Notes under the pieces: model-generated
What the model saw: the letters and a program-made list of their open reading frames with translations, nothing else
Told to the model about the DNA's origin: nothing
Database searches by the model: none
Origin: Dehalococcoidia bacterium
GTDB lineage: Bacteria > Chloroflexota > Dehalococcoidia > Lucifugimonadales > Lucifugimonadaceae
Assembly: GCA_012959765.1 (NCBI GenBank)
Contig: DUCO01000029.1
Coordinates: forward strand, 20,944 to 84,943
Direction: 5' to 3'
DNA length: 64,000 bases
Shown here: positions 36,835 through 45,680 of the stretch, in pieces
Position numbering within the stretch: the stretch's first letter is position 1
How the letters are laid out: every line of letters begins with the position of its first letter
Position numbers and translations under genes: made by a program

Positions 36835-38076
36835 CTATCGCGCCTTACGCAACGCCGGCGTCGAAATCATCGCAATCGCCGAAACCGTCAGGCTCCCGGA
36901 TATCCCGATAAACAGGGTCGTCTGAATCCCGAAAGCTTCAATACCAGCGCCGCCAATAAGCCAGCCAAGCTGATGCGTAAGCACCACCATGAAATACAGA
37001 CTCATCACTCGGCCACGCATGTTCTCTGAAGCCGTAGTTTGAAGAAGCACCGGTACCGAAATCATCCAGGCGGCGAATGCCAGACCCATTAGCGTCATAG
37101 CAATGCCCGACATGAGAACGTTCGGAGCAATAGCAAACAGGCCAACTGCGACATTGAGCATGAGCAGTGCGAACATCAACAAATAGCCTTTGCGCACTCG
37201 CTTACTGAATATAAACAGCACAATGGCTCCTATCAGCGAGCCCACACCGTTGAGTCCTAGCATCACGCCGTAACCTACCTCGCCCAGCCCCAGAACATCC
37301 TGCACCTTCACCGGAATCGCTGGCTGGTTCATCCCTATGAACAACGCACCAGAACCCACGATGAGCAAAGCCCTGATTATGGGCGTTCGATAGGCGTATC
37401 CAATTCCTTCGCGAATGTCTGAAATCATGTTTTTACCGCTGGGAACGGGAACATGACGAGTTCGGACTCGGTAAATCATGATCGCTGAGAATAAATACAA
37501 CCCGGTCAAAACATAGAAAGCAGTGTCGTAGCCCAAGAGCAGCAGCGCACCACCAACACTCGGCCCAGCGATCGTCGCTGTCATCGATATTCCGGTGTTG
37601 AGGCTTGATGCCGAAACCAGCCTTTCGCGTCCCACAACATCAACCGCAAACGCCTGGCTTGTTGGGTTGTGTAGAGCAAACATCGCACCAGTTAGCAGTG
37701 ATATTGGAATCAGATGCCACCATTCAAGTACATCCATGGTCAGCAACACAGCAGTCAGCAACGACATTGATGCGATGATCGTTTTCGAGCGCCACAGCAA
37801 CTGCCACCGCTCGGTGCGATCAGCCAGTGCTCCCCCTATTAAGGAGATCGAAATAATGGCGACTCCCGGCATCGCATTGACCAAACCCATAAGCATCGGC
37901 GAATCCGTTCTATCCAGAACGATCCACGCCTGAGCCATGTTCCTGATCTGGTATCCAGCGAACGTAGCTAGGTTAGAAAGTACCAGCAGGCGATAGTCGC
38001 GAATCGACAGCACACTGAACGGACCGTGTGCTGCGGGATCAGGAGTTCGATTTTCGCGTGGAGTGGTCGATTCCAC
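36835..38076 (-). CDS. MFS transporter (DHA3-like), operon member 1
   Basis: A 12-segment transporter of 413 residues, first gene of the tight four-gene operon. The signature loop reads IGGALADRTERWQLLWRS near residue 80, and the central NMRGRVMSLYFMVV segment matches that of the protein at 33469 (KMRGRVMSLYVIAI), showing that the two are paralogues. Substrate unknown. The 226-nt gap upstream (38077-38302) has no clear gene or promoter. Confidence 0.85.
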   Translation of the reverse strand: MESTTPRENRTPDPAAHGPFSVLSIRDYRLLVLSNLATFAGYQIRNMAQAWIVLDRTDSPMLMGLVNAMPGVAIISISLIGGALADRTERWQLLWRSKTIIASMSLLTAVLLTMDVLEWWHLIPISLLTGAMFALHNPTSQAFAVDVVGRERLVSASSLNTGISMTATIAGPSVGGALLLLGYDTAFYVLTGLYLFSAIMIYRVRTRHVPVPSGKNMISDIREGIGYAYRTPIIRALLIVGSGALFIGMNQPAIPVKVQDVLGLGEVGYGVMLGLNGVGSLIGAIVLFIFSKRVRKGYLLMFALLMLNVAVGLFAIAPNVLMSGIAMTLMGLAFAAWMISVPVLLQTTASENMRGRVMSLYFMVVLTHQLGWLIGGAGIEAFGIQTTLFIGISGSLTVSAIAMISTPALRKAR

Positions 38077-38302
38077 TGTTTCCGCGGCTTTCTCTGCCAG
38101 AACGGGTGCCTTTATTAGTGTTTTACGCGCGTGGACACGTGCGGGCGCTCGCGAGCACGGCAGTTCCAGACGGGGGGATTAAGTGCCGTAATAGCCGCAG
38201 AGATTTGTTGAATCATGATTACCGCACGGTAGGGGTGAATCTCTTCGCTCACCACCCTGATCCTCTTTACCAATCCTATTCTCGAAACACAGCGATAAAC
38301 CG

Positions 38303-39493
38303 TCAGTGCTTCACGATATACGGTTCGAGTAGAGATTCATTTATATCGACGCCAATGCCCGGTCGGTCTGGCAGGGTGAAGCCACCATCGGCGTACTGCC
38401 ATGCAGTGTCAGACGCCTTGTCGAGTCGATCCGATAAACCACCCTGAAACTCCTGTAAATAGTCGGGTGGAGCAACTGCAGCACACTGCAAAGTCGCTGC
38501 CTGGAACACCGAAACCCCGCTCCCCATGTGAGGAGTGGTCTTGATTCCAGCCTTCGCCGCTATATCCATCTGAACCATGTAATCGGTAAAGCCGGTTCGC
38601 CCAATATCGGGCTGGTAAACATCGAGCGCACGGGGCTGCTGCACCCACTGCTCCATCTGGTATCGAGATCTAAAGTGTTCGCCAAGTGCTATCGGGGCAC
38701 CCGGCTTCTTGACCAACTCCTGATGCCCAACCAAATCTTCCGGCTGCAACGGGCATTCGAAGAAGCGGACGTTTCGTTTACCGTACTCAATCTTCCCCAG
38801 TTCTGCTCCTTCATGCGAACCCATCCAGAGCGTATCGACCATCCACTGCTCGAGCTCTGGCGCACCCTTCTTAAGACCATCGAGCTCAGCAGTTCCGGCT
38901 TCAACATCGCCCGTAAGGAATATCTTGGCACCTCGAAGCCCGGTGTCGATCCACGACTTCATATGATCGACCCGCTCTTCGAGAGTCGACCTCCGCACGC
39001 CCGACAAATAGACATCGAACTGGCTTCTTGGGTTCGGGTCGAGCAGTGCCGCGACTGGCGACTGTTCGCGTTTCCCAATCGCATCCCAAACTGCAATATC
39101 TATAGCAGCAAGAGCATCGAGCCAGTAACCAGACGAGTATCCGCGCCCCCGCTGGGTGTCGTACTGGAAGTCCCACAGTGCAGCCGGACTTTCGAACTCC
39201 TGACCTTCGATCATCTGCGAAAGTAGCTCATTCACGATCAAGCACACAACTTCGGGTCCGATTCCTGCGTTAGCCTCGCCCCAGCCAACAGTTCCATCCG
39301 AAAGCGTAACTTTTACGAGTGGCGTTTCTATATATCGTGCGTAAACCGTCTGCCAGCCCTGCTTGAATTCAAAACGTTCTGTCTGGCGATCACCCTCGTT
39401 TGCGCGATATGACTCCCAGTAGGAGGCACTATTTTTGAACGCCAGATGAATCGATTCGACAGACTTGATCGTGAAATTTGTATTGGCCGGCAT
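38303..39493 (-). CDS. Enolase superfamily protein (MR/MLE type), paralogue 3
   Basis: A 396-residue member of the mandelate racemase subgroup, divergent from the other two in the window. The capping motif WLDALAAIDIAVWDAIGKRE is clear. Catalytic and metal positions are in LRGAKIFLTGD (Lys), FFECPLQPEDL (Glu), IALGEHFRSRYQ (Glu), VYQPDIGRTGFTD (Asp) and KTTPHMGSGVS (His). The usual DxN metal strand reads WMVDTLWMGSHEG. The substrate is unknown. It is followed by the MFS operon and is divergent from the ABC transporter. Confidence 0.85.
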   Translation of the reverse strand: MPANTNFTIKSVESIHLAFKNSASYWESYRANEGDRQTERFEFKQGWQTVYARYIETPLVKVTLSDGTVGWGEANAGIGPEVVCLIVNELLSQMIEGQEFESPAALWDFQYDTQRGRGYSSGYWLDALAAIDIAVWDAIGKREQSPVAALLDPNPRSQFDVYLSGVRRSTLEERVDHMKSWIDTGLRGAKIFLTGDVEAGTAELDGLKKGAPELEQWMVDTLWMGSHEGAELGKIEYGKRNVRFFECPLQPEDLVGHQELVKKPGAPIALGEHFRSRYQMEQWVQQPRALDVYQPDIGRTGFTDYMVQMDIAAKAGIKTTPHMGSGVSVFQAATLQCAAVAPPDYLQEFQGGLSDRLDKASDTAWQYADGGFTLPDRPGIGVDINESLLEPYIVKH

Positions 39494-39591
39494 AGGGTTC
39501 CTGTGCTTGGGTGCTGAAATTGGGCGGTGGTAGTGAAATTACGAGTAAAATGGCTCTACCCTGAACCGTGTTCAAAAATGGTTAGTGGACG

Positions 39592-39619
39592 TTGACTTTT
39601 CAGGTGATCGGTGTATATT
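39592..39619 (+). promoter_or_regulatory. Sigma-70-type promoter of the solute-binding protein gene
   Basis: TTGACT at 39592 and TATATT at 39614 with a 16-nt spacer. The leader to the ATG would be about 200 nt. The rest of the 39494-39827 gap shows no other element that I can support. Confidence 0.55.
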
Positions 39620-39827
39620 TCTCGGCTGCTTACGATACTGAGACTGAGTAGGTTTGTTCTACTTAGCCCGTTTCGTGGCAAGGCAATTACGAAGTTGGGG
39701 CACGACTGGTAACGAGTGGAAAGGTAACCCTTTTCATTTGAAGTAGTTGGATAGACCTTGATGATAGTTTGACAGCTTTCTCGTGAAAGTACGGTCGTTC
39801 TATATTTGGCCTTTCGGAGGAAATAGC

Positions 39828-41984
39828 ATGGATCTTAGTTTGAACAAGCGATGGGCGCCGGTGCTTTTTGCACTAGCTGGCCTGCTACTTGTTGCTGCCG
39901 TCGCCTGTGGAGGCGATGACGGTGATGACGATGCGGCACCATCTGGTGGTGGCGCAGCAGCTACTGCCGCACCTGCAGCAACAGCTGAAACCGCGGCTAA
40001 AGCCAAACCTGCAACAGGTGGCTCATCTGGTGCCGGTGCAAAGGCTGCAGAGCCTGCAAAGGCTGCAGAGCCTGCAAAGGCTGCAGATAAAGCAAAGGCT
40101 GCAGAGCCTGCCGCAACCGTTGCCCAGGCAAAAGCAAAAGCCACTGTGGCACCCTCGGGTGACACGGGTGGACCAGAAGGTTCTCTCGTACGGGCATTCC
40201 GCACGCTTGAATCTGTTTACGGTATTGGCTATGTTGGCCCCTACCGTGGATCAGCCACCAACCAAATTGGTGGGATTGAAGAAGCACTTTTCATATTCGA
40301 CAACGGTAACCCAATGACCCCGTTCCTAGTGGACACATGGGACATTGACCCTGCCGGTACTCGAGCACGAATGACTCTCAAAAAGGGTCTGAAGTGGCAG
40401 AGCCCAATTGGCTTTGAAGACAAGGACTTCGGTGAACTGAACGCTGCCGAGCTTGTCGAGTGGTTCAACCGCTCGAACGCAACAACTAACCCCGAAACCA
40501 CATACGGTGACGGTGGTGACTTTGCTGCGATCTTCTTGGAAGCAAAAGCAGTTGACGAATACACGATCGAAATCGGTCTTGTTGCACCTGTTTACTACTG
40601 CCTGCCGGTCTCACAGTTCGGTTGCCTCTCAGCCGCTCGTGGAGTCCACAAGGTAACGTCTGCTGACACCGAAGGTGTTGAGTGGGCACGTTCTCACCAC
40701 ATTGGTACCGGTCCTTACGTGCAGGGTGACTGCACACCAGGTGACCGTTGCACAATGTGGGCCATCGACAGCCACTGGCGACAAGTTGGTAACGTTGCTT
40801 CAATTACAGGAATCCAGGTTCCTGAAGCTACAACCCAAATCGCAATGCTGAAGAACGGCGCGATCGACATGACTGAACTTGACTACAAGCTGCTTCCAGA
40901 TGTTGTTGCCGATGGCTTCCGCTTCTTGGAGACAATGCCTGGTGGTTTCGTTGGTCAGTCGATTCTCTTCCCAGGAAACCTCTGGGAGCACTCCCACGCA
41001 CGAACGGCAGAGCCGCTTGCACCGTGGGACGGTCCTACTCTTGCTCAGGACTACCCGTGGATTGGTAACCCTTGGGGTCACCAGGGCGCAACTTGCACAG
41101 ATGGTGATGGCGCTGGCCACGACCTCTGTGGAAACGCCCCTTACACGGACACCGACAACGGCACTGGCCTTGACGACATGGAACAGGCTCGACTCGTTCG
41201 ACTTGCCCTCTCGACAGCCATTGACCGTGGTGCAATCCTTGACGTTCTTTTGAACGGCATTGGTACTGCAATCTACTCCGAGTACATGGGTCCTGAGTAC
41301 CCTGGCTGGGATGCTTCACGAACGACCGGTTGCTGGGACTGGGTAGGTAACACTATTACCTGCGAAGGCACGGTACAGGACGTTCCATGGAAGATTGCTG
41401 ACGGCGACCTTGATGTCGCAGGCGACCTTCTGACTACTGCGGGTTACCCGTTGGTAGATGGCAAGCGTCAGGGCTTTGAAAAGCTCACACTGCAGGCTTA
41501 CTCAGCAGAAGCAGGACCTGTTGGTCTTGAAGTTGCTGACACGGTCATGTCTGACTGGGCCCGACTCGGTATCGAGATTGACGGTCTTGTTGAGGACTAC
41601 GGTGGAGTAATCAGCCCACGAATGCGACAGCGCATTCAGTTCCTGCCCGTTTTGAAGAACGGTGACGTTCACTCAAACGTATACCCAATTGACTGGCCGC
41701 TGCCGACGGTGGACACATCGTCATCACGACCTGGTTGGGGTGTTGGTTTTGAGTCACAGCCGGGTGCGAAGTGGTTGTTCGAAATTCTTGGTGAGCAGGA
41801 CGCAAGTGTCCGCGCTGAGAAGCACTTGACCTGGGTCGACTACAGCATGTTCTGGCTGCAATACGCCGGTGTGTTCCAGGTTCCGAAAGGAATCGTAGTC
41901 AACGACCGCATCAAGTCATGGAACGGCTACCAGCAGCACTACTCAAACGTGTCTGGTAACCCTGAGTTCATCGTGCTCCAATAA
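39828..41984 (+). CDS. ABC transporter substrate-binding lipoprotein, family 5 (peptide/nickel type)
   Basis: A large solute-binding lipoprotein of 718 residues. The ATG at 39828 has a perfect GGAGG 7 nt upstream. The signal peptide (KRWAPVLFALAGLLLVAAVAC) ends at the lipid-modified Cys, followed by an acidic GDDGDDD stretch and an Ala/Lys/Pro-rich low-complexity linker of about 90 residues containing a repeated AKAAEP unit. The binding domain shows the family segments GIEEALFIFDNGNPMTPFLV, LKKGLKWQSP, AMLKNGAIDMTELDY and VRLALSTAIDRGAILDVLL. It delivers a peptide or other solute to the permeases encoded downstream. A strong terminator separates it from them, so it is probably made in excess. 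Confidence 0.92.
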   Translation: MDLSLNKRWAPVLFALAGLLLVAAVACGGDDGDDDAAPSGGGAAATAAPAATAETAAKAKPATGGSSGAGAKAAEPAKAAEPAKAADKAKAAEPAATVAQAKAKATVAPSGDTGGPEGSLVRAFRTLESVYGIGYVGPYRGSATNQIGGIEEALFIFDNGNPMTPFLVDTWDIDPAGTRARMTLKKGLKWQSPIGFEDKDFGELNAAELVEWFNRSNATTNPETTYGDGGDFAAIFLEAKAVDEYTIEIGLVAPVYYCLPVSQFGCLSAARGVHKVTSADTEGVEWARSHHIGTGPYVQGDCTPGDRCTMWAIDSHWRQVGNVASITGIQVPEATTQIAMLKNGAIDMTELDYKLLPDVVADGFRFLETMPGGFVGQSILFPGNLWEHSHARTAEPLAPWDGPTLAQDYPWIGNPWGHQGATCTDGDGAGHDLCGNAPYTDTDNGTGLDDMEQARLVRLALSTAIDRGAILDVLLNGIGTAIYSEYMGPEYPGWDASRTTGCWDWVGNTITCEGTVQDVPWKIADGDLDVAGDLLTTAGYPLVDGKRQGFEKLTLQAYSAEAGPVGLEVADTVMSDWARLGIEIDGLVEDYGGVISPRMRQRIQFLPVLKNGDVHSNVYPIDWPLPTVDTSSSRPGWGVGFESQPGAKWLFEILGEQDASVRAEKHLTWVDYSMFWLQYAGVFQVPKGIVVNDRIKSWNGYQQHYSNVSGNPEFIVLQ

Positions 41985-42022
41985 GAGCCCATGCTTTGGT
42001 AAAAAGTTAGATAGCTAACTTA

Positions 42023-42051
42023 GACGGGGGTCGGTTTTTCCGGCCCCCGTC
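42023..42051 (+). terminator. Intrinsic terminator after the binding-protein gene
   Basis: GACGGGGGTCGG and CCGGCCCCCGTC form a 12-bp stem with a TTTTT loop, then TTGCTTT. It lies 39 nt after the stop. The remaining gap to 42308 shows no convincing gene. Confidence 0.8.
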
Positions 42052-42308
42052 TTGCTTTAACAGCACTTTGAATTCCGCCGGCAGCACCAAGCCCACCCAT
42101 AACACAAAATCCAATCTGCTTCTGTTTGTTAGCGAGCGTTGACATGAACCACTCAAAATGCTGAATTTCCGCAACATTCTTATTGAATTCAGGCACGCGA
42201 ATGCAACCTGATTCGAGTAAGATGCTGGCGTGCGCGGTTAATGTTCGGTTAAATAGCAGGTCACAGTTGAATTGTTCAGATGTGACGCAGCTTTGGAAGT
42301 ACCAATAA

Positions 42309-43256
42309 ATGGTTAATTTTCTAGCAAGGCGATTCCTCTCATCAATAATCTCGGTGATCGGGGCAACACTCGCAATTTTCATCCTGATCCAATTCCACAG
42401 TGACCCAAGGGAACTGTTCGTACCGGACTCTGGATATGGTATTTCTGAGGAACAGTGGGAACTTCTCGGCGACCGCATGGGGCTGAACGACCCGCTGCAT
42501 ATGCAGTACATCCACTGGATAGGCAATGTCCTCCGTGGTGACCTCGGTGTATCGCTCGCCCGTGACCGTGCCGTCACAGATCTCATCAGAGGCAAAATCG
42601 GTGCCACAATTCAGCTAGCTGTGGGTGGCTGGATATTCGCCGTAATGCTTGGAATACCGATGGGGGTGCTGGCTGCTGTAAAGCGTGGCACCTTCTGGGA
42701 CTATTTCGCCAGAAGCCTGGCCATTGTCGGGCAGGCGGCTCCACCTTTCGTTACCGCTCTCGTAGCAATTTGGATTTTTGCTGTATGGGTGGAGTGGTTC
42801 CCGGCAGGCGGCAGGTCACCCGATTTCCAATGGAAGGAATATGTCCTCCCCTGTGTCGCTCTCGGTTGGAGCGCAGCTGCCAGCCTGATGCGCCTCACAC
42901 GATCGTCAATGCTCGAAGTAATGGACTCCGAGTACATCAGGCTCGCCCGTGCCAAAGGCGTGGGTTGGAACATCGTCATCTACAGGCACGCACTACGTAA
43001 CGCACTCATCGCCCCGGTTACCTCAGCCCTGCTGGTTTTCTCCAGCTGGTTGAACGGTGCCCTGGTTGTCGAAATTGTGTTCTCGTGGCCGGGAATTGGC
43101 TACGATGCTCTCTACCGAGCTGTGAACGACAACGACTTCCCGCTGTTGCTTGGAACCGTATTCATCTTCATTCTGATCTACCTGGTGTTCGCGACCATCG
43201 CTGATATTGCTTACACACTCATCGATCCCCGAGTTCGTCTCGGCGGTGCGGACTAA
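42309..43256 (+). CDS. ABC transporter permease, DppB/OppB type
   Basis: Inner-membrane permease of 315 residues with six membrane segments. The N-terminal LARRFLSSIISVIGATLAIF and the segment LNDPLHMQYIHWIGNVLRGD are typical of the DppB group. The EAA-type ATPase-contact loop is LARAKGVGWNIVIYRHALRN near residue 220. It pairs with the DppC-type permease 12 nt downstream and takes solute from the binding protein at 39828. No ATPase gene is in the window. Confidence 0.94.
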   Translation: MVNFLARRFLSSIISVIGATLAIFILIQFHSDPRELFVPDSGYGISEEQWELLGDRMGLNDPLHMQYIHWIGNVLRGDLGVSLARDRAVTDLIRGKIGATIQLAVGGWIFAVMLGIPMGVLAAVKRGTFWDYFARSLAIVGQAAPPFVTALVAIWIFAVWVEWFPAGGRSPDFQWKEYVLPCVALGWSAAASLMRLTRSSMLEVMDSEYIRLARAKGVGWNIVIYRHALRNALIAPVTSALLVFSSWLNGALVVEIVFSWPGIGYDALYRAVNDNDFPLLLGTVFIFILIYLVFATIADIAYTLIDPRVRLGGAD

Positions 43257-43268
43257 CGAGGGATACAC

Positions 43269-44252
43269 ATGGCAACATCAGATTCACCGGGTGAAATTCA
43301 GCACGTCGATTCTTCGACGCTTGATTCCCCTCTTGTCGCTACAAAAGTAGATCGTTCAGCGATAGGCCACGCATGGTGGTTCATGCGTCGATATCCGGTT
43401 CTGCCGGGAATTGTACTGTTCTTCCTCGTAGTCTCAGCGATTATCGGGCCCAGCGTGGCTCCGTATGAACGCGACATTGGGCCGATTGGTGACCGACACT
43501 TAGGAATGTTCAAGTATTCCGAATTGTCGGTTGAAGATCGGGACGCGCCACGATACAGCCTGTGGCCGGAAGGATTCCACCTGCTCGGTTCCGATCACAT
43601 CGGTCGTGACGTGTTCACCCGTGTACTGCACGGCGCCCGTATCTCGATGCAGGTTGTAATGGTGTCGCTGTTCTTGGGAATGGTGATCGGAGTGACGTTG
43701 GGTATGGTCTCCGGATTCTACGGAGGTATAGTCGACGAACTGATCACCAGATTTGTTGATATTTGGTATGCAATGCCGTTCCTAATGGTGGCGCTTATCG
43801 TGGTGCTTATTTTCGGAAGAGGCTTAACAGTTCTGCTGTTCGTGCTTGCCTTAATATCCTGGACAGGATTCGTAAGGGTGATCCGCGCTCAGATAATGAT
43901 TCTGAAACAACTGGATTACATTGCCGCAGCGCGTGTGAACGGTGCGTCTGACTTCCGAATAATGTCCAGGCACCTTCTACCGGGGGTTTTGAACACGGCT
44001 ATCGTTGTGGGCACGCTGAGTACGTCGGGCCTGATCCTAGCGGAATCGGTGCTAAGTTTCGTTGGTGCAGGAATTCAACCTCCGACCCCAGCGTGGGGTG
44101 TTATGACCAACGAAGGTCGTGACTATCTCACAATCGCCGCTCACCAGGTTCTGGTTCCATCGGCCGCTATCTTCATGGTAGTGATCTCGCTGAACTTCCT
44201 GGGTGACTGGCTGCGAGACCGACTCGACCCACGATTGCGCCAGATCGACTAG
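43269..44252 (+). CDS. ABC transporter permease, DppC/OppC type
   Basis: Inner-membrane permease of 327 residues with a long hydrophilic N-terminus and six membrane segments. The segment GSDHIGRDVFTRVLHGARIS is a hallmark of the DppC group, as is the C-terminal PTPAWGVMTNEGRDYL. The ATPase-contact loop is AAARVNGASDFRIMSRHLLP. It is 12 nt downstream of the DppB-type gene. A fragment of a closely related gene's 3' end is found at 45549. A perfect 25-bp hairpin terminates the unit. Confidence 0.94.
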   Translation: MATSDSPGEIQHVDSSTLDSPLVATKVDRSAIGHAWWFMRRYPVLPGIVLFFLVVSAIIGPSVAPYERDIGPIGDRHLGMFKYSELSVEDRDAPRYSLWPEGFHLLGSDHIGRDVFTRVLHGARISMQVVMVSLFLGMVIGVTLGMVSGFYGGIVDELITRFVDIWYAMPFLMVALIVVLIFGRGLTVLLFVLALISWTGFVRVIRAQIMILKQLDYIAAARVNGASDFRIMSRHLLPGVLNTAIVVGTLSTSGLILAESVLSFVGAGIQPPTPAWGVMTNEGRDYLTIAAHQVLVPSAAIFMVVISLNFLGDWLRDRLDPRLRQID

Positions 44253-44264
44253 TCGCTAGCTAGC

Positions 44265-44319
44265 TAGAAACGTAAAAGGCCCTCGACACATTAGGTGTCG
44301 AGGGCCTTTTACGTTTCTA
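44265..44319. terminator. Perfect 25-bp hairpin terminator after the permease genes
   Basis: Arms of 25 bp starting TAGAAACGTAAAAGGCCC on each side of an ATTAG loop, with no mismatch. It starts 12 nt after the DppC-type stop. The A/T-rich arms would give U-tracts in both directions. Confidence 0.75.
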
Positions 44320-44370
44320 TGGCTGGAGCTAACGGGACAGTATCAAGAACCTTTACGCTAACGGTTGTGG

Positions 44371-45471
44371 TCAGTTGATTGGGCGTTCGGAGACTCTCCC
44401 GGCGTACTCTTCGCTTATGTAGAGAGTTGACTCGGTTGCGAGAAGGCCGGTTGGTGAAACAACATTATCGGCAAATACCGTTGGCTCACTCCCATTCCAT
44501 CTGAGGACTCGTCCGGGATTGGCAGCGGTATTTTCGGTGAAATCTCCCCCCTCGAAAATTGTCTTCGTATCTGATGAGAATTCCGCGATGTAGAGCGTGC
44601 CGTCGGGGCCAAATGTAATGTCGGTGATAGTGGTTAGTCCGGTGACATACGGCTCAACTTCCCCCTCGTCCATCGCATCTTCATCACCGTTTAGGTCTTC
44701 CACCCTCCAGACAACGGCCTGTCCGCGAGGATATGGAAAGCCTGTCAGCGAACCGACGTAGACGGCACCATCAGGGCCACGCGCTATCCCCGTTGGCACC
44801 ATCTCAACTGCCGCCGCGTGATCCGGAACGGTAAAGTTCTCGAACACCACATAGTCATGAATATTGCCGTCCAAGTCGACCGCGAGCAGGGAGTTTCCGC
44901 CGGGGTCCGACACAATCCAACCATCGACTTCAGGCGCGTTGACAATGTCATAAGGGTTGGAGAATCGATTTTCAGTCGGAGAAAAAGCATCGGTCGCCGG
45001 CGTCACAGGCTCGTATCCGGGTTCATCTGTGATGCGGTAGAGACGTGCTGACTGATTACCGCGAAACTCACCCACGATGAAGAACACCTCCCCGTTGAGA
45101 AGGCTGATCGCTGATGGACCGGCTCGGTATTCATTATCGGGACCCGTGTTGAGCGCGTGTGGCAGGCGGTCGGTGGTGAGAGAAAGGACATCGCGGTCAA
45201 GTGTGACTTTGAGTAACCGACCGCCACCAGTTTCTGCGATCAGCAGGTTCCCGCCCTGGTCAAGAGCGAGCCCGCGTGGCGAAGTAAGTCCTTCAACCAC
45301 GACAATCCCCTTAGCGCCGGCCGACTCTTCAACCGCAAAATTCCCCTCATCCTCGGCTGACTCGCTAGCGCACGCCACCGAAGCAGCGATTATGAGGAGA
45401 GAAGCGATGATCGCTATTCGGAACGCTGATAGATGAAGGTTGCGTGCGACTAACTTTATATATGGATTCAT
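44371..45471 (-). CDS. ScyD/ScyE-like beta-propeller lipoprotein
   Basis: A lipoprotein of 366 residues from the ATG at 45471 (MNPYIKL). The signal is FRIAIIASLLIIAASVAC, with the Cys as lipid anchor, followed by a short acidic linker. The rest is a repeated six-bladed propeller pattern: GLTSPRGLALDQGGNLLIAE, VPTGIARGPDGAVYVGSLTG, TDITFGPDGTLYIAEFS and VVSPTGLLATESTLYISEEY. This matches the ScyD/ScyE (NHL/SMP-30-like) family of secreted proteins. It probably binds a small molecule or has lactonase-like activity; the role is unproven. The frame is open to 45528. Confidence 0.82.
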   Translation of the reverse strand: MNPYIKLVARNLHLSAFRIAIIASLLIIAASVACASESAEDEGNFAVEESAGAKGIVVVEGLTSPRGLALDQGGNLLIAETGGGRLLKVTLDRDVLSLTTDRLPHALNTGPDNEYRAGPSAISLLNGEVFFIVGEFRGNQSARLYRITDEPGYEPVTPATDAFSPTENRFSNPYDIVNAPEVDGWIVSDPGGNSLLAVDLDGNIHDYVVFENFTVPDHAAAVEMVPTGIARGPDGAVYVGSLTGFPYPRGQAVVWRVEDLNGDEDAMDEGEVEPYVTGLTTITDITFGPDGTLYIAEFSSDTKTIFEGGDFTENTAANPGRVLRWNGSEPTVFADNVVSPTGLLATESTLYISEEYAGRVSERPIN

Positions 45472-45548
45472 GGTTATTAACAGCCTACTATTGAGCGGCG
45501 TCGAGCGTGATGCTCTAAACGGCTTCACGCAGCGTTCATCGTTACTTC

Positions 45549-45644
45549 GATCCAGCCGCTATCTTCATGGTATTGATCTCGCTGAACTTCCTGATTGACT
45601 GGCTACGAGACCGACTCGACGCACGACTGCTCGCGATCCGGTGA
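45549..45644 (+). pseudogene. 3' remnant of a DppC-type permease gene
   Basis: 31 codons ending at a TGA read DPAAIFMVLISLNFLIDWLR and on to RDRLDARLLAIR. The end of the intact DppC-type gene reads PSAAIFMVVISLNFLGDWLR, then DRLDPRLRQID. DNA identity is also high. Nothing recognisable lies upstream, so only the last part of the gene survives. It probably arose from a local duplication and deletion. Confidence 0.8.
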
Positions 45645-45680
45645 TGCATGTACAACTATTTCGCTAGCAGCACCAGCAGT

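Noticed and set aside
39770..39815. TTGACA as -35 box of the binding-protein gene
   Set aside because: The nearest TATATT is 26 nt away, too far; the pair at 39592/39614 is better.
42020..42607. Open frame on the minus strand over the permease start
   Set aside because: It is antisense to a clear permease over much of its length, includes the terminator at its end and has no family resemblance.
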